From the NCBI GenBank assembly GCA_020692325.1, contig JAIMKR010000014.1, positions 1 through 64,000 on the forward strand: a stretch of DNA of 64,000 nucleotides, given 5' to 3'. The translations under genes and the position numbers were made by a program. Below are positions 44,858 through 53,615 of this stretch, piece after piece. How positions within the stretch are numbered: position 1 is the first letter of the stretch; each line of letters starts with the position of its first letter. The notes under the pieces were generated by a model. It was not told the origin of the DNA. It was given only the letters and a program-made list of their open reading frames with translations, and did not search any database. The stretch is from Desulfocurvus sp. GTDB lineage: Bacteria > Desulfobacterota > Desulfovibrionia > Desulfovibrionales > Desulfovibrionaceae.

Positions 44858-45862
44858 TTACTTGGCCAGCACGCGCAGGTACAGGTCGCCGATGAACGGC
44901 CCCAGACGGCGGCCCAGACCACGCAGGCGCACGGGGCGGCCCACCACGAAGTCCGGCGGCAGGGTTATCTCGATGGTCCTGGGCTGACCGAAGCGTGAGG
45001 TGATGGTGAGCCGCAGCAGCCGGCCCGGAGCCAGCGCATGCGCCGGGTAATGCACGGTCTGCTCGTCATCCAGCTGACCGCGCAACCACGACTTGACACC
45101 GCCGATGAGCCCCTTGCCCAGGTCGAGGCGGAGCGTCTTGTCCCCCCAGGCGAGTTCCAGGCGGCGGCGTTTGGCGGCGACGCGCCCGGTCGTCGTCGCG
45201 CCGGCCGGACCCGGGCTCGCGGCCGCGTTCGGTTGGAACGTCGCTCCCGCGCCGGAGCGCGAGGGGCCTGGCCTGCCGCGCAGCTGACTGTAGATGTCCT
45301 CGAACACCTGCCGGGCGAAGGGGTCCGCGAGCAGGTCGCGCAGCACCTCCTCCTCGCGTAGGCGGGAGGCGTCGCCGCCGTCCGTCGTCCATCCCGAAGC
45401 CCCGGCCCATCCCGAAGTCCCCGTGGACTGACCGGACGAGGACTTGGTCGCTCCCCCGCCGGGAAAAGCGCCCGATCCGGTCGTCTTGTCGCCCGGCGGG
45501 GTTTTGGTCGCGGACCCGGACGTTTTGGCCTTGCCGGCCCCGCCCTTTTGCTCCCGCGCCGCGCTCTTGGCGTAAGCCCGGCCGGCCTTGGCGCGGGCCT
45601 TGGCCTCCTGCCCGGCGGATTGGGTGTCGGCCCGGCGGTTGCGCGCGGTTCGCTCGGAGCGGCCCGCCGCGTCGTTGTCCTTGAGGGCGCGCGAGAGCAG
45701 AACATAGGCCTCGTTGAGTTCGCGAAACTTCTCGGCCGCGTCGGGCGCGGGGTTCAGATCCGGGTGCAGGCTGAAGGCCAGCTTGCGGAAGGCGGATTTG
45801 ACCTCTTCGAGCCCGGCTCCGGGCGGAACGTGCAGAATGCGTCGGCAGTCGCGGAGGTTCAT
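44858..45862 (-). CDS. Atypical J-domain protein
   Basis: Co-chaperone-like protein of 334 residues with an N-terminal J domain (about 3-65; HPD motif in [11 protein letters not shown]), a long basic, Ala/Gly/Ser-rich linker (about 66-165), and a C-terminal beta domain (about 225-334, with PGRLLRLTI and [22 protein letters not shown]) resembling the substrate-binding part of DnaJ but without zinc motifs. Its start overlaps the stop of the YkgJ gene (ATGA). It likely recruits DnaK to a specific client; which is unknown. Confidence 0.8.
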   Translation of the reverse strand: MNLRDCRRILHVPPGAGLEEVKSAFRKLAFSLHPDLNPAPDAAEKFRELNEAYVLLSRALKDNDAAGRSERTARNRRADTQSAGQEAKARAKAGRAYAKSAAREQKGGAGKAKTSGSATKTPPGDKTTGSGAFPGGGATKSSSGQSTGTSGWAGASGWTTDGGDASRLREEEVLRDLLADPFARQVFEDIYSQLRGRPGPSRSGAGATFQPNAAASPGPAGATTTGRVAAKRRRLELAWGDKTLRLDLGKGLIGGVKSWLRGQLDDEQTVHYPAHALAPGRLLRLTITSRFGQPRTIEITLPPDFVVGRPVRLRGLGRRLGPFIGDLYLRVLAK

Positions 45863-46326
45863 GACCGGTTACGGCGTTTGAGCTCGTCGGGCAGCACGAG
45901 CGCGTGGGGCGTCTCCTCACCGGGCTCGTGCATCAAGCCATTGGCGTAGAGATAGTCCACGCCCTCGCGCACGAAGGCCTCGTGCCCGGCCGAGCCATCG
46001 ACGCCGGGGCAGTCGCTTTGAATCATCTCCCAGCTGGCCTGATCCACGAGGTTGCCGCGAAAGAACGGCCAAGCCCGGCAGATGTCCGGCCGGCCGGGAT
46101 GCACGCCGCAGCCCACGCCCTGGCGGAAAAACACGCAGTAACCATCGTCGCCCGCGAGCAAGCGGATCTTGCCGCCCACGCGCTCGGCGTAGCGCTCCAC
46201 GAGTTCCGCCACGCTGATGCCCAGGTGCTCGGCCAGCCGCTCGCGGTCGCGCGCGGTCATGATGATGCCGCCCACGCCGTGACAGCAATGGCCGCAGCGG
46301 CGGCATTCGAAGGCCGCCGCGCTCAT
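45859..46326 (-). CDS. YkgJ-family cysteine cluster protein
   Basis: Cytoplasmic protein of 155 residues with the family cluster CRRCGHCC near the start, plus further conserved cysteines ([22 protein letters not shown], and SDCPG), likely binding zinc or an Fe-S cluster. Function of the family is unknown. It overlaps both neighbours by ATGA, so the three genes 44858-46745 form one tightly coupled operon. Confidence 0.85.
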   Translation of the reverse strand: MSAAAFECRRCGHCCHGVGGIIMTARDRERLAEHLGISVAELVERYAERVGGKIRLLAGDDGYCVFFRQGVGCGVHPGRPDICRAWPFFRGNLVDQASWEMIQSDCPGVDGSAGHEAFVREGVDYLYANGLMHEPGEETPHALVLPDELKRRNRS

Positions 46327-46745
46327 GGGCGGTCTCCACGCAAGCGCGCGTGCTCCACCATCAGACAGCGGTCCGCCGCCACCTCGACGCCGGAGCCTGC
46401 GAGCAGTTCGCGCGCCTCGGCGCTGTCGATGCCCGACTGCATCCAGAAGCATTTCGGTCGGGGCGAAAGGGCCAACACCTCGCGCGCGTGGGCCGGGCAG
46501 GCCTCCGCCACGCGGAAGAGGTCCACGAGGTCTATGGAAACGGGAACGTCGGCGAGGGAGGGATAAGCCTTGCGCCCCCACACCTCGGCGCGTTTGGGAT
46601 GGACCGGGACGACATCGTACCCGGCCTCGATGAGATACCGGCCAACCCTGTCGACGGGTTGGCCGGGCCTGTCCTTGGCCCCGACAATGGCGATGGTCTT
46701 GACCTGCCGGAGCAGGGCGGCTAGCTCTGTGTCGCTGTGCAGCAT
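46323..46745 (-). CDS. CoA-binding domain protein (YccU-like)
   Basis: Single Rossmann CoA-binding domain of 140 residues. TIAIVGAKDRPGQPVDRVGRYLIEAGYDVVPVHPKRAEVWGRKAY matches the YccU pattern of stand-alone CoA-binding proteins; CFWMQSGI near 100 is the second conserved element. The ATG at 46745 begins the fold; the longer ORF track start is not supported. It is first in the operon with the YkgJ and J-domain genes. Role unknown. Confidence 0.85.
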   Translation of the reverse strand: MLHSDTELAALLRQVKTIAIVGAKDRPGQPVDRVGRYLIEAGYDVVPVHPKRAEVWGRKAYPSLADVPVSIDLVDLFRVAEACPAHAREVLALSPRPKCFWMQSGIDSAEARELLAGSGVEVAADRCLMVEHARLRGDRP

Positions 46746-46872
46746 GGCGTCCTTATGGCGGGCGCGCCGGCGAAACCGCCGCGCGTCGCGCGCTGGTGGA
46801 TGATGTTGAACCTTTAGCGCAATCCGGGCCGGCTTGCTAGTCCCGCAAGCCCCGCCGGACATGGAGTTTCGC

Positions 46873-48099
46873 ATGTTTGAAGCGCTGTCCACCATTCCCG
46901 CCGCGGAGATCGCCCGCCGCAGGGCCGACTGCCGTGCATTGCTGGCCGAACTGACCCCAGACGCCTCGGGACTGCTCGCATGCGGCCGCACGGCCATCTA
47001 CCACCTCACGGGCACGCTGGGCATGGGGTGTCTGTGGCTCCCGCGCGAGGGCGAGCCGCTGCTCATGCTGCGCAAGGGCGCGGAGCGCGCCGAACTGGAG
47101 GCGCCGGGAACCCGTGTGGTCACGTACCGCTCGTACAAGGATTTGGAGGGGCTGACGGCCGAGGCCGGCGTCCCCATCGGCGAGGTCGTTGCCGTGGACA
47201 TGGCCGGCCTTTCCTGGCAGCTGGGGCAGATGCTGGCCAGCCGTCTGCCCGGCCGGCGCTTCGTCTCCGGCGACGCCGTCGTCGCCATCGCCCAGTCGCG
47301 CAAGAGCGAGTGGGAACTCGGCATTCTGCGCTCCTGCGGCGAACGTCACCACCTGGCGCTGCACGACGTCATGCCCCGGCTCATCAAGCCCGGCATGACC
47401 GAGCGTGAGATCGCGCACATCGCCTGGGCCGTCTTCTACGAGCTGGGGCATCAGGGCATTCTGCGCATGAGCGCCTTCGGCGAGGAATGCTTCCTCGGCC
47501 ACGTGTCCGCCGGCGACTCCGGCAACTACCCGAGCAGTTTCAACGGCCCGCTGGGCGTGCGCGGGGAGCATCCGGCCGTGCCGCTCATGGGCTACGCCGG
47601 CAAGGTGTGGCGCAAGGGCGAGCCGCTGGCCCTGGACATCGGCTTTCAGATCGAGGGCTATCACACGGACAAGACGCAGATGTACTGGAGCGGCCCGTCC
47701 GACTCGGTGCCGGCGGAGGCGCGGGCCGCATACGACTTTTGCGTGGACGTGCAGGCCTGGGCGGCGGAGGCCCTCAAGCCCGGCGCGCTGGTCGGCGACA
47801 TCTGGACCCACTGCCTGCAATGGGCGAAGGACGCCGGTTTCTACGACGGCTTCATGGGACTGGGGGCGAACAAGGTGCCCTTCCTCGGCCACGGCATCGG
47901 ACTCGCCATCGACGGCTACCCCGCCATAGCCAAGGGCTTCGACCGGCCGCTGGAGACCGGCATGACCCTGGCTCTGGAGCCCAAGCAGGGCGTCCCGGGG
48001 CTGGGAATGCTGGGAGTGGAGAACACCTTCGAGGTCACGGCGGCCGGTGGCAGGTGCATCACCGGCGACGCCTACGAGCTGCTCTGCGTCCAGGAGTAG
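46873..48099 (+). CDS. M24-family aminopeptidase (Xaa-Pro peptidase-like)
   Basis: Metallopeptidase of 408 residues with an N-terminal creatinase-like domain (about 1-140) and a C-terminal pita-bread domain. The five metal ligands are visible in LALDIGF, YHTDKTQ, LGHGIGL, LALEPK and GVENTF, so it should be active. It probably releases N-terminal residues next to proline. The ATG at 46873 follows TGGAG at the right spacing; ATG 46861 is the alternative. It converges with sixA, seven bases apart. Confidence 0.9.
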   Translation: MFEALSTIPAAEIARRRADCRALLAELTPDASGLLACGRTAIYHLTGTLGMGCLWLPREGEPLLMLRKGAERAELEAPGTRVVTYRSYKDLEGLTAEAGVPIGEVVAVDMAGLSWQLGQMLASRLPGRRFVSGDAVVAIAQSRKSEWELGILRSCGERHHLALHDVMPRLIKPGMTEREIAHIAWAVFYELGHQGILRMSAFGEECFLGHVSAGDSGNYPSSFNGPLGVRGEHPAVPLMGYAGKVWRKGEPLALDIGFQIEGYHTDKTQMYWSGPSDSVPAEARAAYDFCVDVQAWAAEALKPGALVGDIWTHCLQWAKDAGFYDGFMGLGANKVPFLGHGIGLAIDGYPAIAKGFDRPLETGMTLALEPKQGVPGLGMLGVENTFEVTAAGGRCITGDAYELLCVQE

Positions 48100-48106
48100 G
48101 GACGGA

Positions 48107-48598
48107 TCAGCCGGCGGCGATCATCTGAAGCTGGCCGGGCTGCAACAGCCAGCGCAACGTGGCGTTGCGGGCGTTCCAGTTGGTCACCCCCACGGCCAGC
48201 AGCGCGCCGCCCTCCAGCGCCAGCGAGAGCCGGGGCCCGGAAGAGAGCAGATGCGAGGCCAGCGCCCCGAGCAGCGGCATTTCCCCGCAGATGAACACGG
48301 ACTGGTAGCGTTCCACCTGCCGCAGCTCCTCCAGGCAGGTTTTGATGTTCGTGCGGCCGTCCAGCGCGTCGAAGTGGGTGACGCTGCTCCCGGCGTAGCC
48401 CAGCCCCTCGGCGATGATGGTGGCGGTTTGCAGCGCCGGATGGAACGGACTGGCGAGCAGCGCGTCGAACCACAGTCCCATGATTTTCATGGCCCTGGCG
48501 GTACTGCGGGTCAGGTCGTGTCCCACGGGGGTGAGCGGCTGGTTGGCCTTGACCTCCTGGGGCAGGCAGGCGCCGTGCTGCATCAGATACAGATTCAT
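48107..48598 (-). CDS. Phosphohistidine phosphatase SixA-like
   Basis: Histidine phosphatase of 163 residues with the catalytic MQHG near residue 7 (RHG box variant with Gln), LLASPFHPALQTA near 47 and FICGEMPLL near 97 (second histidine position replaced: CGEMP rather than GHNP). The first-box arginine is replaced by glutamine, which is tolerated in some SixA proteins but could reduce activity. GGGAG precedes the ATG at 48598. Partner phosphotransfer proteins are not in the window. Confidence 0.78.
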   Translation of the reverse strand: MNLYLMQHGACLPQEVKANQPLTPVGHDLTRSTARAMKIMGLWFDALLASPFHPALQTATIIAEGLGYAGSSVTHFDALDGRTNIKTCLEELRQVERYQSVFICGEMPLLGALASHLLSSGPRLSLALEGGALLAVGVTNWNARNATLRWLLQPGQLQMIAAG

Positions 48599-48767
48599 GG
48601 CTTGCTCCCAACGATAAAAGACCGGCCCGCGAAGGTGCGGGCTGGCAACGTGACCATGGAACATATCCCTTCGTTCCGGCCCGCGCAAGCGTGCTTACCT
48701 TGGCCTACGCATTGGATTATCCCGGCCGGACGTTGTGCCCGGGGCGGAATTGGTGTAGCCTCAGTTC

Positions 48768-49190
48768 ATGATTCCCGGCAATGATCCGTCACGCGCCCGA
48801 TCCGTCCGGGTCGGACGCGCACGAAAGCCGCGTGGAAAATTCCCGCGCCTGCTTTGCTGCGTGCTTGGCGCGGTCCCGCTCTGCGCGTCCCTCGCCGTCC
48901 CCGTCCGGGCGGAGGTGGTGCGCATCGCCTTCGAGGCGAGGTCTGACCTGCCGCCTCAGGTCGCACGACGGGCGCCGGGACGGGGCCTGGCCGACGCCGT
49001 CAGGCGCGAGGCCGCGCGTCTCGCCCGTCACGTGGCGGATCAGCGGGCGCTGGACGCCCACCTCGGGCAGGCTGTCGCCGAGCCGCACCTCACGCTGGAG
49101 GAACAGGCCGGTCCAGCCGCCGCTCCCGTCGGCGATGGCGCCGGGCCGTTCCCCGGTGGACAGAATCAGTCGAGGATTCCCGCTCCATGA
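48768..49190 (+). CDS. Small exported hypothetical protein
   Basis: Unrecognised 140-residue protein with a basic N-terminus and hydrophobic stretch (PRLLCCVLGAVPLCASLAVPV) ending in a likely signal-peptidase site before AEVVRI. The rest is alanine/arginine-rich without a known motif. Its stop overlaps the pgsA start by four bases, which argues that it is translated; composition alone would not. Moderate doubt remains. Confidence 0.5.
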   Translation: MIPGNDPSRARSVRVGRARKPRGKFPRLLCCVLGAVPLCASLAVPVRAEVVRIAFEARSDLPPQVARRAPGRGLADAVRREAARLARHVADQRALDAHLGQAVAEPHLTLEEQAGPAAAPVGDGAGPFPGGQNQSRIPAP

Positions 49191-49777
49191 CGCCTTCCCT
49201 GCGAGAAAACAACTGGACCATTCCGAACCTGCTCACGCTGTTGCGCATCATGCTCACGCCGGGGTTCGTCATCGCCTTCGTGGATCAGCGCTTCGCCCTC
49301 GCCTGGGTGCTTTTCGCCGTGGCCGGGCTCACGGACGCCCTGGACGGCACGCTGGCGCGGCTGCTCAAACAGCGCTCCACCTTCGGGGCCATGCTCGACC
49401 CACTGGCCGACAAGGTGCTGCTCGTCATGAGCTTCCTGTGCTTGGCGCAGCAGGACTGGCTTCCGCGCTGGCTGGCCGTGCTCGTGGTCAGCCGCGACGT
49501 GCTCATCGTGGGCGGGCTGGCCTTGTTGCACTACTGCGGTGTGGATGTGAAGCGTGGCATCAATCCCGCATGGATCAGCAAATTCACCACGTTGGCGCAG
49601 ATTTCGCTCGTGTTGCTGGTGATGGTGGAGCACAGCATGGAATGGTGGCAGCCCATGTTGCGTTCCGGGCTGGTGTGGGCCGTGGCCACGCTCACGGTGC
49701 TGAGCGGGGCGCACTATATCAACGTGGGCCTGCGCATGTTCCCCCATGGTGAGAACGGCCAACAGGCAAAGTCGTAA
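49187..49777 (+). CDS. pgsA: CDP-alcohol phosphatidyltransferase, probably PgsA
   Basis: Inner-membrane enzyme of 196 residues, likely making phosphatidylglycerophosphate from CDP-diacylglycerol and glycerol phosphate. The family motif DGxxAR-x8-GxxxDxxxD is seen in DALDGTLARLL then GAMLDPLADK near 43-70. Five or so membrane helices cover the chain. It follows the small exported protein with ATGA overlap and converges with tatA. Substrate within the family is inferred from size and general similarity. Confidence 0.87.
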   Translation: MTPSLRENNWTIPNLLTLLRIMLTPGFVIAFVDQRFALAWVLFAVAGLTDALDGTLARLLKQRSTFGAMLDPLADKVLLVMSFLCLAQQDWLPRWLAVLVVSRDVLIVGGLALLHYCGVDVKRGINPAWISKFTTLAQISLVLLVMVEHSMEWWQPMLRSGLVWAVATLTVLSGAHYINVGLRMFPHGENGQQAKS

Positions 49778-49783
49778 CTCCGC

Positions 49784-49975
49784 CTACTTTCCCCCGCCCT
49801 TCTTCTTGTCGCGTTCCGACTCGGGCGTCACGTCGATCTCGTCGGGTTCGTTCAAGCTGCGTTTGAAGTTCTTGATGCTGCGGCCCAGGCCGGAGCCGAT
49901 GCCGGGCAGCTTGTTCGCGCCCGAAATGAGCAGCACCACGATAACTATGAGTAAAATTCCTGTAAGTCCGCCCAT
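49784..49975 (-). CDS. tatA: Twin-arginine translocase subunit TatA
   Basis: Component of the Tat pathway that exports folded proteins such as periplasmic hydrogenases and formate dehydrogenases. The 63 residues have one membrane helix ([15 protein letters not shown]), the hinge and amphipathic helix [18 protein letters not shown], then a charged tail. tatB and tatC are not adjacent. It could also be counted as TatE; sequence does not separate them. Confidence 0.92.
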   Translation of the reverse strand: MGGLTGILLIVIVVLLISGANKLPGIGSGLGRSIKNFKRSLNEPDEIDVTPESERDKKKGGGK

Positions 49976-50126
49976 TTGTGGTTCCTCCCGGTCCCTTCAT
50001 CCTACGCCGTGGACCGGCGCAGGTCAATGACCGCCGGCCCTGTGCGCTTTACAAGCCGAGGGCCCGCGGCTTACATTAAAACAGATGCGGCATGATCGGC
50101 GTTGTTTTGGGGAGGAGCCACGGGTG

Positions 50127-50510
50127 ATGGAAGCGAGCGGCGCGAATCTCGTGCGCCTGCCGGCGTTCGGCTGCCGGTCCTATCATGGCGGGCGCTGCCT
50201 CTATGAGGAGCAGCTCAATCCCGGGTTCGACCAATGTCTGCGCTGCCAGGTGCTGGCGAAATGGGAGGTCGTCTATGATGATTTCCTGAACCGGGCCGAG
50301 CGATTCGGCCTGCAAGCGAAGGACTTGGCCGAGCTGTGGCGCGCGCGTTTCGAGCGGCTGGCCGAGGAGGCCATTGACTGCCCCGACTTTACTCCTTCGC
50401 TGGCCGAGACCATGCCCGAATGCCGTCATCTTTTCGTGGACATTTGTCTGCTGCGCCTGCCGGAATGCCACGGCCATTGCAAGAATTACCGTCTGCACAG
50501 CAAAGCCTGA
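50127..50510 (+). CDS. Cysteine-rich hypothetical protein
   Basis: Unrecognised 127-residue cytoplasmic protein with cysteines spaced as GCRSYHGGRC, FDQCLRCQV, then CPDF, PECRHLF, DICLL, PECHGHC, suggesting a zinc or Fe-S site. GGAGGAG lies ten bases before the ATG at 50127. It precedes the next gene by 14 bases, so the two are likely co-transcribed. No known family recognised. Confidence 0.65.
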   Translation: MEASGANLVRLPAFGCRSYHGGRCLYEEQLNPGFDQCLRCQVLAKWEVVYDDFLNRAERFGLQAKDLAELWRARFERLAEEAIDCPDFTPSLAETMPECRHLFVDICLLRLPECHGHCKNYRLHSKA

Positions 50511-50524
50511 ACTGGAGCTGCCGC

Positions 50525-51364
50525 ATGATTCTCGTTTTTCCGCAGATGCATCCGACCCTGCTCTCACCGGCCGCGCGCGCCGCGCTGCCGAAGGACGCCC
50601 GACATCTCGATCCCGGATTGGCTCCGCGCGGCGATTCCGCGTTTCTGCGTCCGCCAGCCGCGCCCTTCGACGAGCGCGCCGCCCGGGGAATTTTGGCCGA
50701 TACCCTGCGCTTCGGCCAATCCGTGGCCAACCCGCGCGACATCCTGGCCCGAAGTCTGGTTGAGCAGGCCGGCGCGTTGAATACCGAGGGCAGCGGGGCC
50801 GTGCAGGCCGAGGTGGAGCGCCGTTTGCTGGGGGAGACCGAGGCCGCCGTGACCGATGCGTCGGCTGGCTCCGATCCGCTGGACGTCGCCCGCCGGCAGG
50901 CTCAGACCGTACTGCTGCTCGCCTGGAATCTGGAGGAGCTGCTGCTCGAACTGAGCGCCGCCCGCAAAAGCATGGACTCGGCCTGGTCCAGGCTGGGCGA
51001 GAGCGTGGCTCTGGGCGAGGGCGAGTTCGATGAGGACACGGACCACGCCGCCCTGGAGTTGAGTACGGAGATGTCCGGCATCGCGCTGCCTTTGGCCGGC
51101 GCCGCCACGCCGCCCTGGCATAGGCTGCTGGCATGCTTCGGCGTGCTCGCACCGGAGGCAGTGCTGGCCACCACCGACGCGGAGATCGGCGCGGCGTTGG
51201 CCGAGGCCGGCGTTCCCGAGGCGCCGCTCGACGAGTTCCCCGGAGCGGGGCGGGTGTACCGCGCTCCCATCTGGCGAATGACCGGTTTTGACCGCGCACC
51301 CGAGGGCAAGCCCTGGCTGGACGTTTGGATGACCCTCGGCGTGTTCGCGCCCGGGGCGGAGTAG
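50525..51364 (+). CDS. Hypothetical protein upstream of HAD gene
   Basis: Unrecognised 279-residue soluble protein. The N-terminal 60 residues are Pro/Arg-rich, a helical stretch rich in Ala, Glu and Leu covers about 80-165, and the end is compact with aromatic residues (WRMTGFDRAPEGKPWLDVWM). No catalytic motif, signal peptide or membrane segment. TGGAG precedes the ATG at 50525. The HAD gene begins eight bases after the stop, so the group 50127-52107 is probably one operon. Confidence 0.65.
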   Translation: MILVFPQMHPTLLSPAARAALPKDARHLDPGLAPRGDSAFLRPPAAPFDERAARGILADTLRFGQSVANPRDILARSLVEQAGALNTEGSGAVQAEVERRLLGETEAAVTDASAGSDPLDVARRQAQTVLLLAWNLEELLLELSAARKSMDSAWSRLGESVALGEGEFDEDTDHAALELSTEMSGIALPLAGAATPPWHRLLACFGVLAPEAVLATTDAEIGAALAEAGVPEAPLDEFPGAGRVYRAPIWRMTGFDRAPEGKPWLDVWMTLGVFAPGAE

Positions 51365-51372
51365 GGGGCGTC

Positions 51373-52107
51373 ATGGCCGCTCGGAACTCGCTCGACACCG
51401 ATTTCAACGCCGCCCGGCTGCGGCGCTACCGGGGCTTCATTTTCGACTGCGACGGGGTGCTCATCGACTCCTTCGTGGCCAACACCGTTTACTACAATAA
51501 GTTCCGCAAGCACTTCGGCCTGCCGCCCATGAGCCCGGAGGACGAGGCCTACACGCATATCCAGAACGTGTACGATTCGCTCCGGCGCATCGTTCCGGCG
51601 GAAAACTACGAGGCGGCGCTGGCCTTCCGCTCCGAGATCGACTACCACGACATGCTGCCGTTTCTGCGGCGGGAGCTGGGCATCCGCCGGCTTTTGCGCT
51701 GGCTGCGGGCGCAGCGTTTTCTCCTGGCGGTGGACACCAACCGCATGGACACGGTGCACCTCGTGTTCCAGTCGGTCGATCTGCACGGCTATTTCGATCC
51801 GATCATGACCGTTTCCAACACGGCCGCGCCAAAGCCCGATCCCGATGGCGTGCGGCAGATCCTGACGGCCTGGGATATCGACCCGGCGGAGGTGGCCTTC
51901 GTGGGTGACTCCAGCGTGGACGAGGCCACCGCGGGCAACGCCGGCGTGGATTTCTGGGCCTTCAAGAACCGGGCGCTTGGCGGCGAGCTCTTCGTGCCGG
52001 ACTTCGCCTCGCTGCTTTCCGCCTTCGGTCAGGCGTGGCCGGAACGGTCCGCCCCGGATTTCACGCCGCTTCCGGCTTCGTCCGACGCGGGACCCGCGGG
52101 GGGTTGA
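51373..52107 (+). CDS. HAD-family hydrolase
   Basis: Phosphatase-type member of the haloacid dehalogenase superfamily, 244 residues. Motif I FDCDGVLIDS near 24, a threonine in AVDTNRMD for motif II, the lysine in AAPKPDPDG for motif III and FVGDSSVDEATAG near 178 for motif IV are all present; a helical cap lies between. This is the phosphoglycolate phosphatase-like group, substrate unknown. The start at 51373 is chosen because it precedes the fold; the earlier ORF track start overlaps the upstream gene. Confidence 0.87.
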   Translation: MAARNSLDTDFNAARLRRYRGFIFDCDGVLIDSFVANTVYYNKFRKHFGLPPMSPEDEAYTHIQNVYDSLRRIVPAENYEAALAFRSEIDYHDMLPFLRRELGIRRLLRWLRAQRFLLAVDTNRMDTVHLVFQSVDLHGYFDPIMTVSNTAAPKPDPDGVRQILTAWDIDPAEVAFVGDSSVDEATAGNAGVDFWAFKNRALGGELFVPDFASLLSAFGQAWPERSAPDFTPLPASSDAGPAGG

Positions 52108-52186
52108 TTCTTCGCTCCCGCTGTGCCACAAGGAAGGCACATGCAGGGATGCCGGTTGCGCAACCCGTGGGACTTGCGGAGGTTTG

Positions 52187-52522
52187 ATGTCGTATCTGAT
52201 GATCGTCGTGTTGAAGGTCGCGCAACTGTTTTCGACCTTGCTCACCGTGTACATGTGGGTGGTCATCGTTTCCGCCCTGGTCTCCTGGGTCAATCCCGAT
52301 CCGTACAATCCCATCGTGCGTTTTCTGCGCAACGCGACGGAGCCGGTGTTCTACCGCATCCGCCGGTGGTTGCCTTTCGTCGTTGTGGGCGGGTTCGACC
52401 TTTCCCCGATCGTCGTCATCGTGGTCGTGCAAATCGCCAGCGCCCTCATCGACCGGCTTGTGTTCGACATGGCCTTGAACGCGCGCATGATGGGCTCGCT
52501 GTCCACTTATCTCGTGGGGTAG
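52187..52522 (+). CDS. YggT family membrane protein
   Basis: Integral membrane protein of 111 residues, YggT/YlmG family, with two hydrophobic blocks (about 4-33 and 66-95) and the conserved VSWVNPDPYNPIVRFLRNATEPVFYRIRR between. The family is linked to division-site or envelope functions, with sparse evidence. GCGGAGG precedes the ATG. DivIVA, YggU and YdcH genes follow closely, a common neighbourhood. Confidence 0.88.
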   Translation: MSYLMIVVLKVAQLFSTLLTVYMWVVIVSALVSWVNPDPYNPIVRFLRNATEPVFYRIRRWLPFVVVGGFDLSPIVVIVVVQIASALIDRLVFDMALNARMMGSLSTYLVG

Positions 52523-52529
52523 TCGCATC

Positions 52530-53033
52530 GTGACCATCTCCAAGATCGATCTGCTCAATCGCAAATTTTCCAAGCGCGTGTGGGGTTACGCGCCCGAGGA
52601 AGTCGACCAGCTCATGAATGAGGTGGCCGAGATGCTTGGCGTCGTGGCCGAGGAGCGCAAGAACCTCATCAAAAAGGTCAAGCGCATGGAGGCCAGCGTT
52701 GAGGAATTCCGCCAACGCGACGAGACCCTGCGCGATACGCTCATGAGCACGCAGAAGATGGTGGACGACATCAAAAGCGGTGCCCAGCGCGAGGCTCAGC
52801 TCATTCTTGACGAGGCGCGCACCAAGGCGGAAGGCATGGTTCAGCAGGGGCACAACCGGCTGGCCCAACTGTATGAGGACATCGAGAATCTGAAGCGCCA
52901 GCGCAGCCAGTTCGAAATTCAACTGCGCGGACTGCTTGAGACGCATTTGCGTGTGCTGGACAGCGAGGACCCCGCCGAGAACCGGCTGGAGTCCCTGGAG
53001 TCCAAGTTGAAGTGCATGCGGAAGACGGAGTGA
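52530..53033 (+). CDS. DivIVA-domain protein
   Basis: Coiled-coil protein of 167 residues starting with GTG and the DivIVA signature ISKIDLLNRKFSKRVWGYAPEEVDQLMNEV; the rest is almost entirely coiled coil (about 30-150). DivIVA proteins sense membrane curvature and organise division or poles in Gram-positive bacteria; the Gram-negative members are less studied. It lies eight bases after the YggT gene. Confidence 0.88.
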   Translation: MTISKIDLLNRKFSKRVWGYAPEEVDQLMNEVAEMLGVVAEERKNLIKKVKRMEASVEEFRQRDETLRDTLMSTQKMVDDIKSGAQREAQLILDEARTKAEGMVQQGHNRLAQLYEDIENLKRQRSQFEIQLRGLLETHLRVLDSEDPAENRLESLESKLKCMRKTE

Positions 53034-53039
53034 TTCCGC

Positions 53040-53369
53040 GTGGGAAAGGCGCCCCCGATGTTTGTCCGCGCAGCGGGCGACGGGGAATGGCGGTTGGAAG
53101 TCTGGGCGCAGCCGGGAGCCAGGAGGAACGAACTGGTTGGCGTGCGCGACGGACGACTCAAAATCCGCCTTTGCGCCCCCGCTGTGGAGAACAAGGCCAA
53201 TCAGGCCCTGGTGTTGTTCGTGGCCGCGCTGCTCGGCCTCAAACGCAGCCAGGTGAGCCTTGCGGCAGGGCAGACGTCCCGCAGGAAGACGCTCCGCGTG
53301 CTGGCCGAGAAAGAGCCGACCTGGCCCGACGTCCAGGAGGACGGGGCTGACGGGCAACCTCCAACCTGA
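53040..53369 (+). CDS. DUF167/YggU family protein
   Basis: Small alpha/beta protein of 109 residues. LEVWAQPGARRNELVGVRDGRLKIRLCAPAVENKANQALV is the YggU signature, and QVSLAAGQTSRRKTLRV follows. Function unknown. The GTG at 53040 has GGAG eight bases upstream; an ATG at 53058 is possible. It is part of the YggT-DivIVA-YggU-YdcH string. Confidence 0.88.
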   Translation: MGKAPPMFVRAAGDGEWRLEVWAQPGARRNELVGVRDGRLKIRLCAPAVENKANQALVLFVAALLGLKRSQVSLAAGQTSRRKTLRVLAEKEPTWPDVQEDGADGQPPT

Positions 53370-53380
53370 AGGAGCCACAC

Positions 53381-53611
53381 ATGGAAGATTTGGATCGCGC
53401 CCTCATCGAGAAGTTCGCCGTCGAGGATTCCGAAATGCGTGCGCTGTGGCAGCAGCATCAGGATTACGAAAAGATGATCGCCAAGCTTGAAGGCAAGCCG
53501 TTCCTAAGCCCCGCCGTCGATCTGGAAGTGAAGGAGCTGAAGAAGAAGAAGCTTGCTGGTAAGACGAAGCTGCAGGCGTTGCTGGATAAGTATCGTCAAC
53601 AGGAGGCTTAA
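53381..53611 (+). CDS. YdcH/DUF465 family protein
   Basis: Small helical hairpin protein of 76 residues: [54 protein letters not shown] is typical of the YdcH family, function unknown. AAGGAG precedes the ATG. It ends in a run overlapping the ilvB ribosome site (AGGAGG inside the last codons), so it may be coupled to ilvB. Confidence 0.88.
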   Translation: MEDLDRALIEKFAVEDSEMRALWQQHQDYEKMIAKLEGKPFLSPAVDLEVKELKKKKLAGKTKLQALLDKYRQQEA

Positions 53612-53615
53612 TGGT

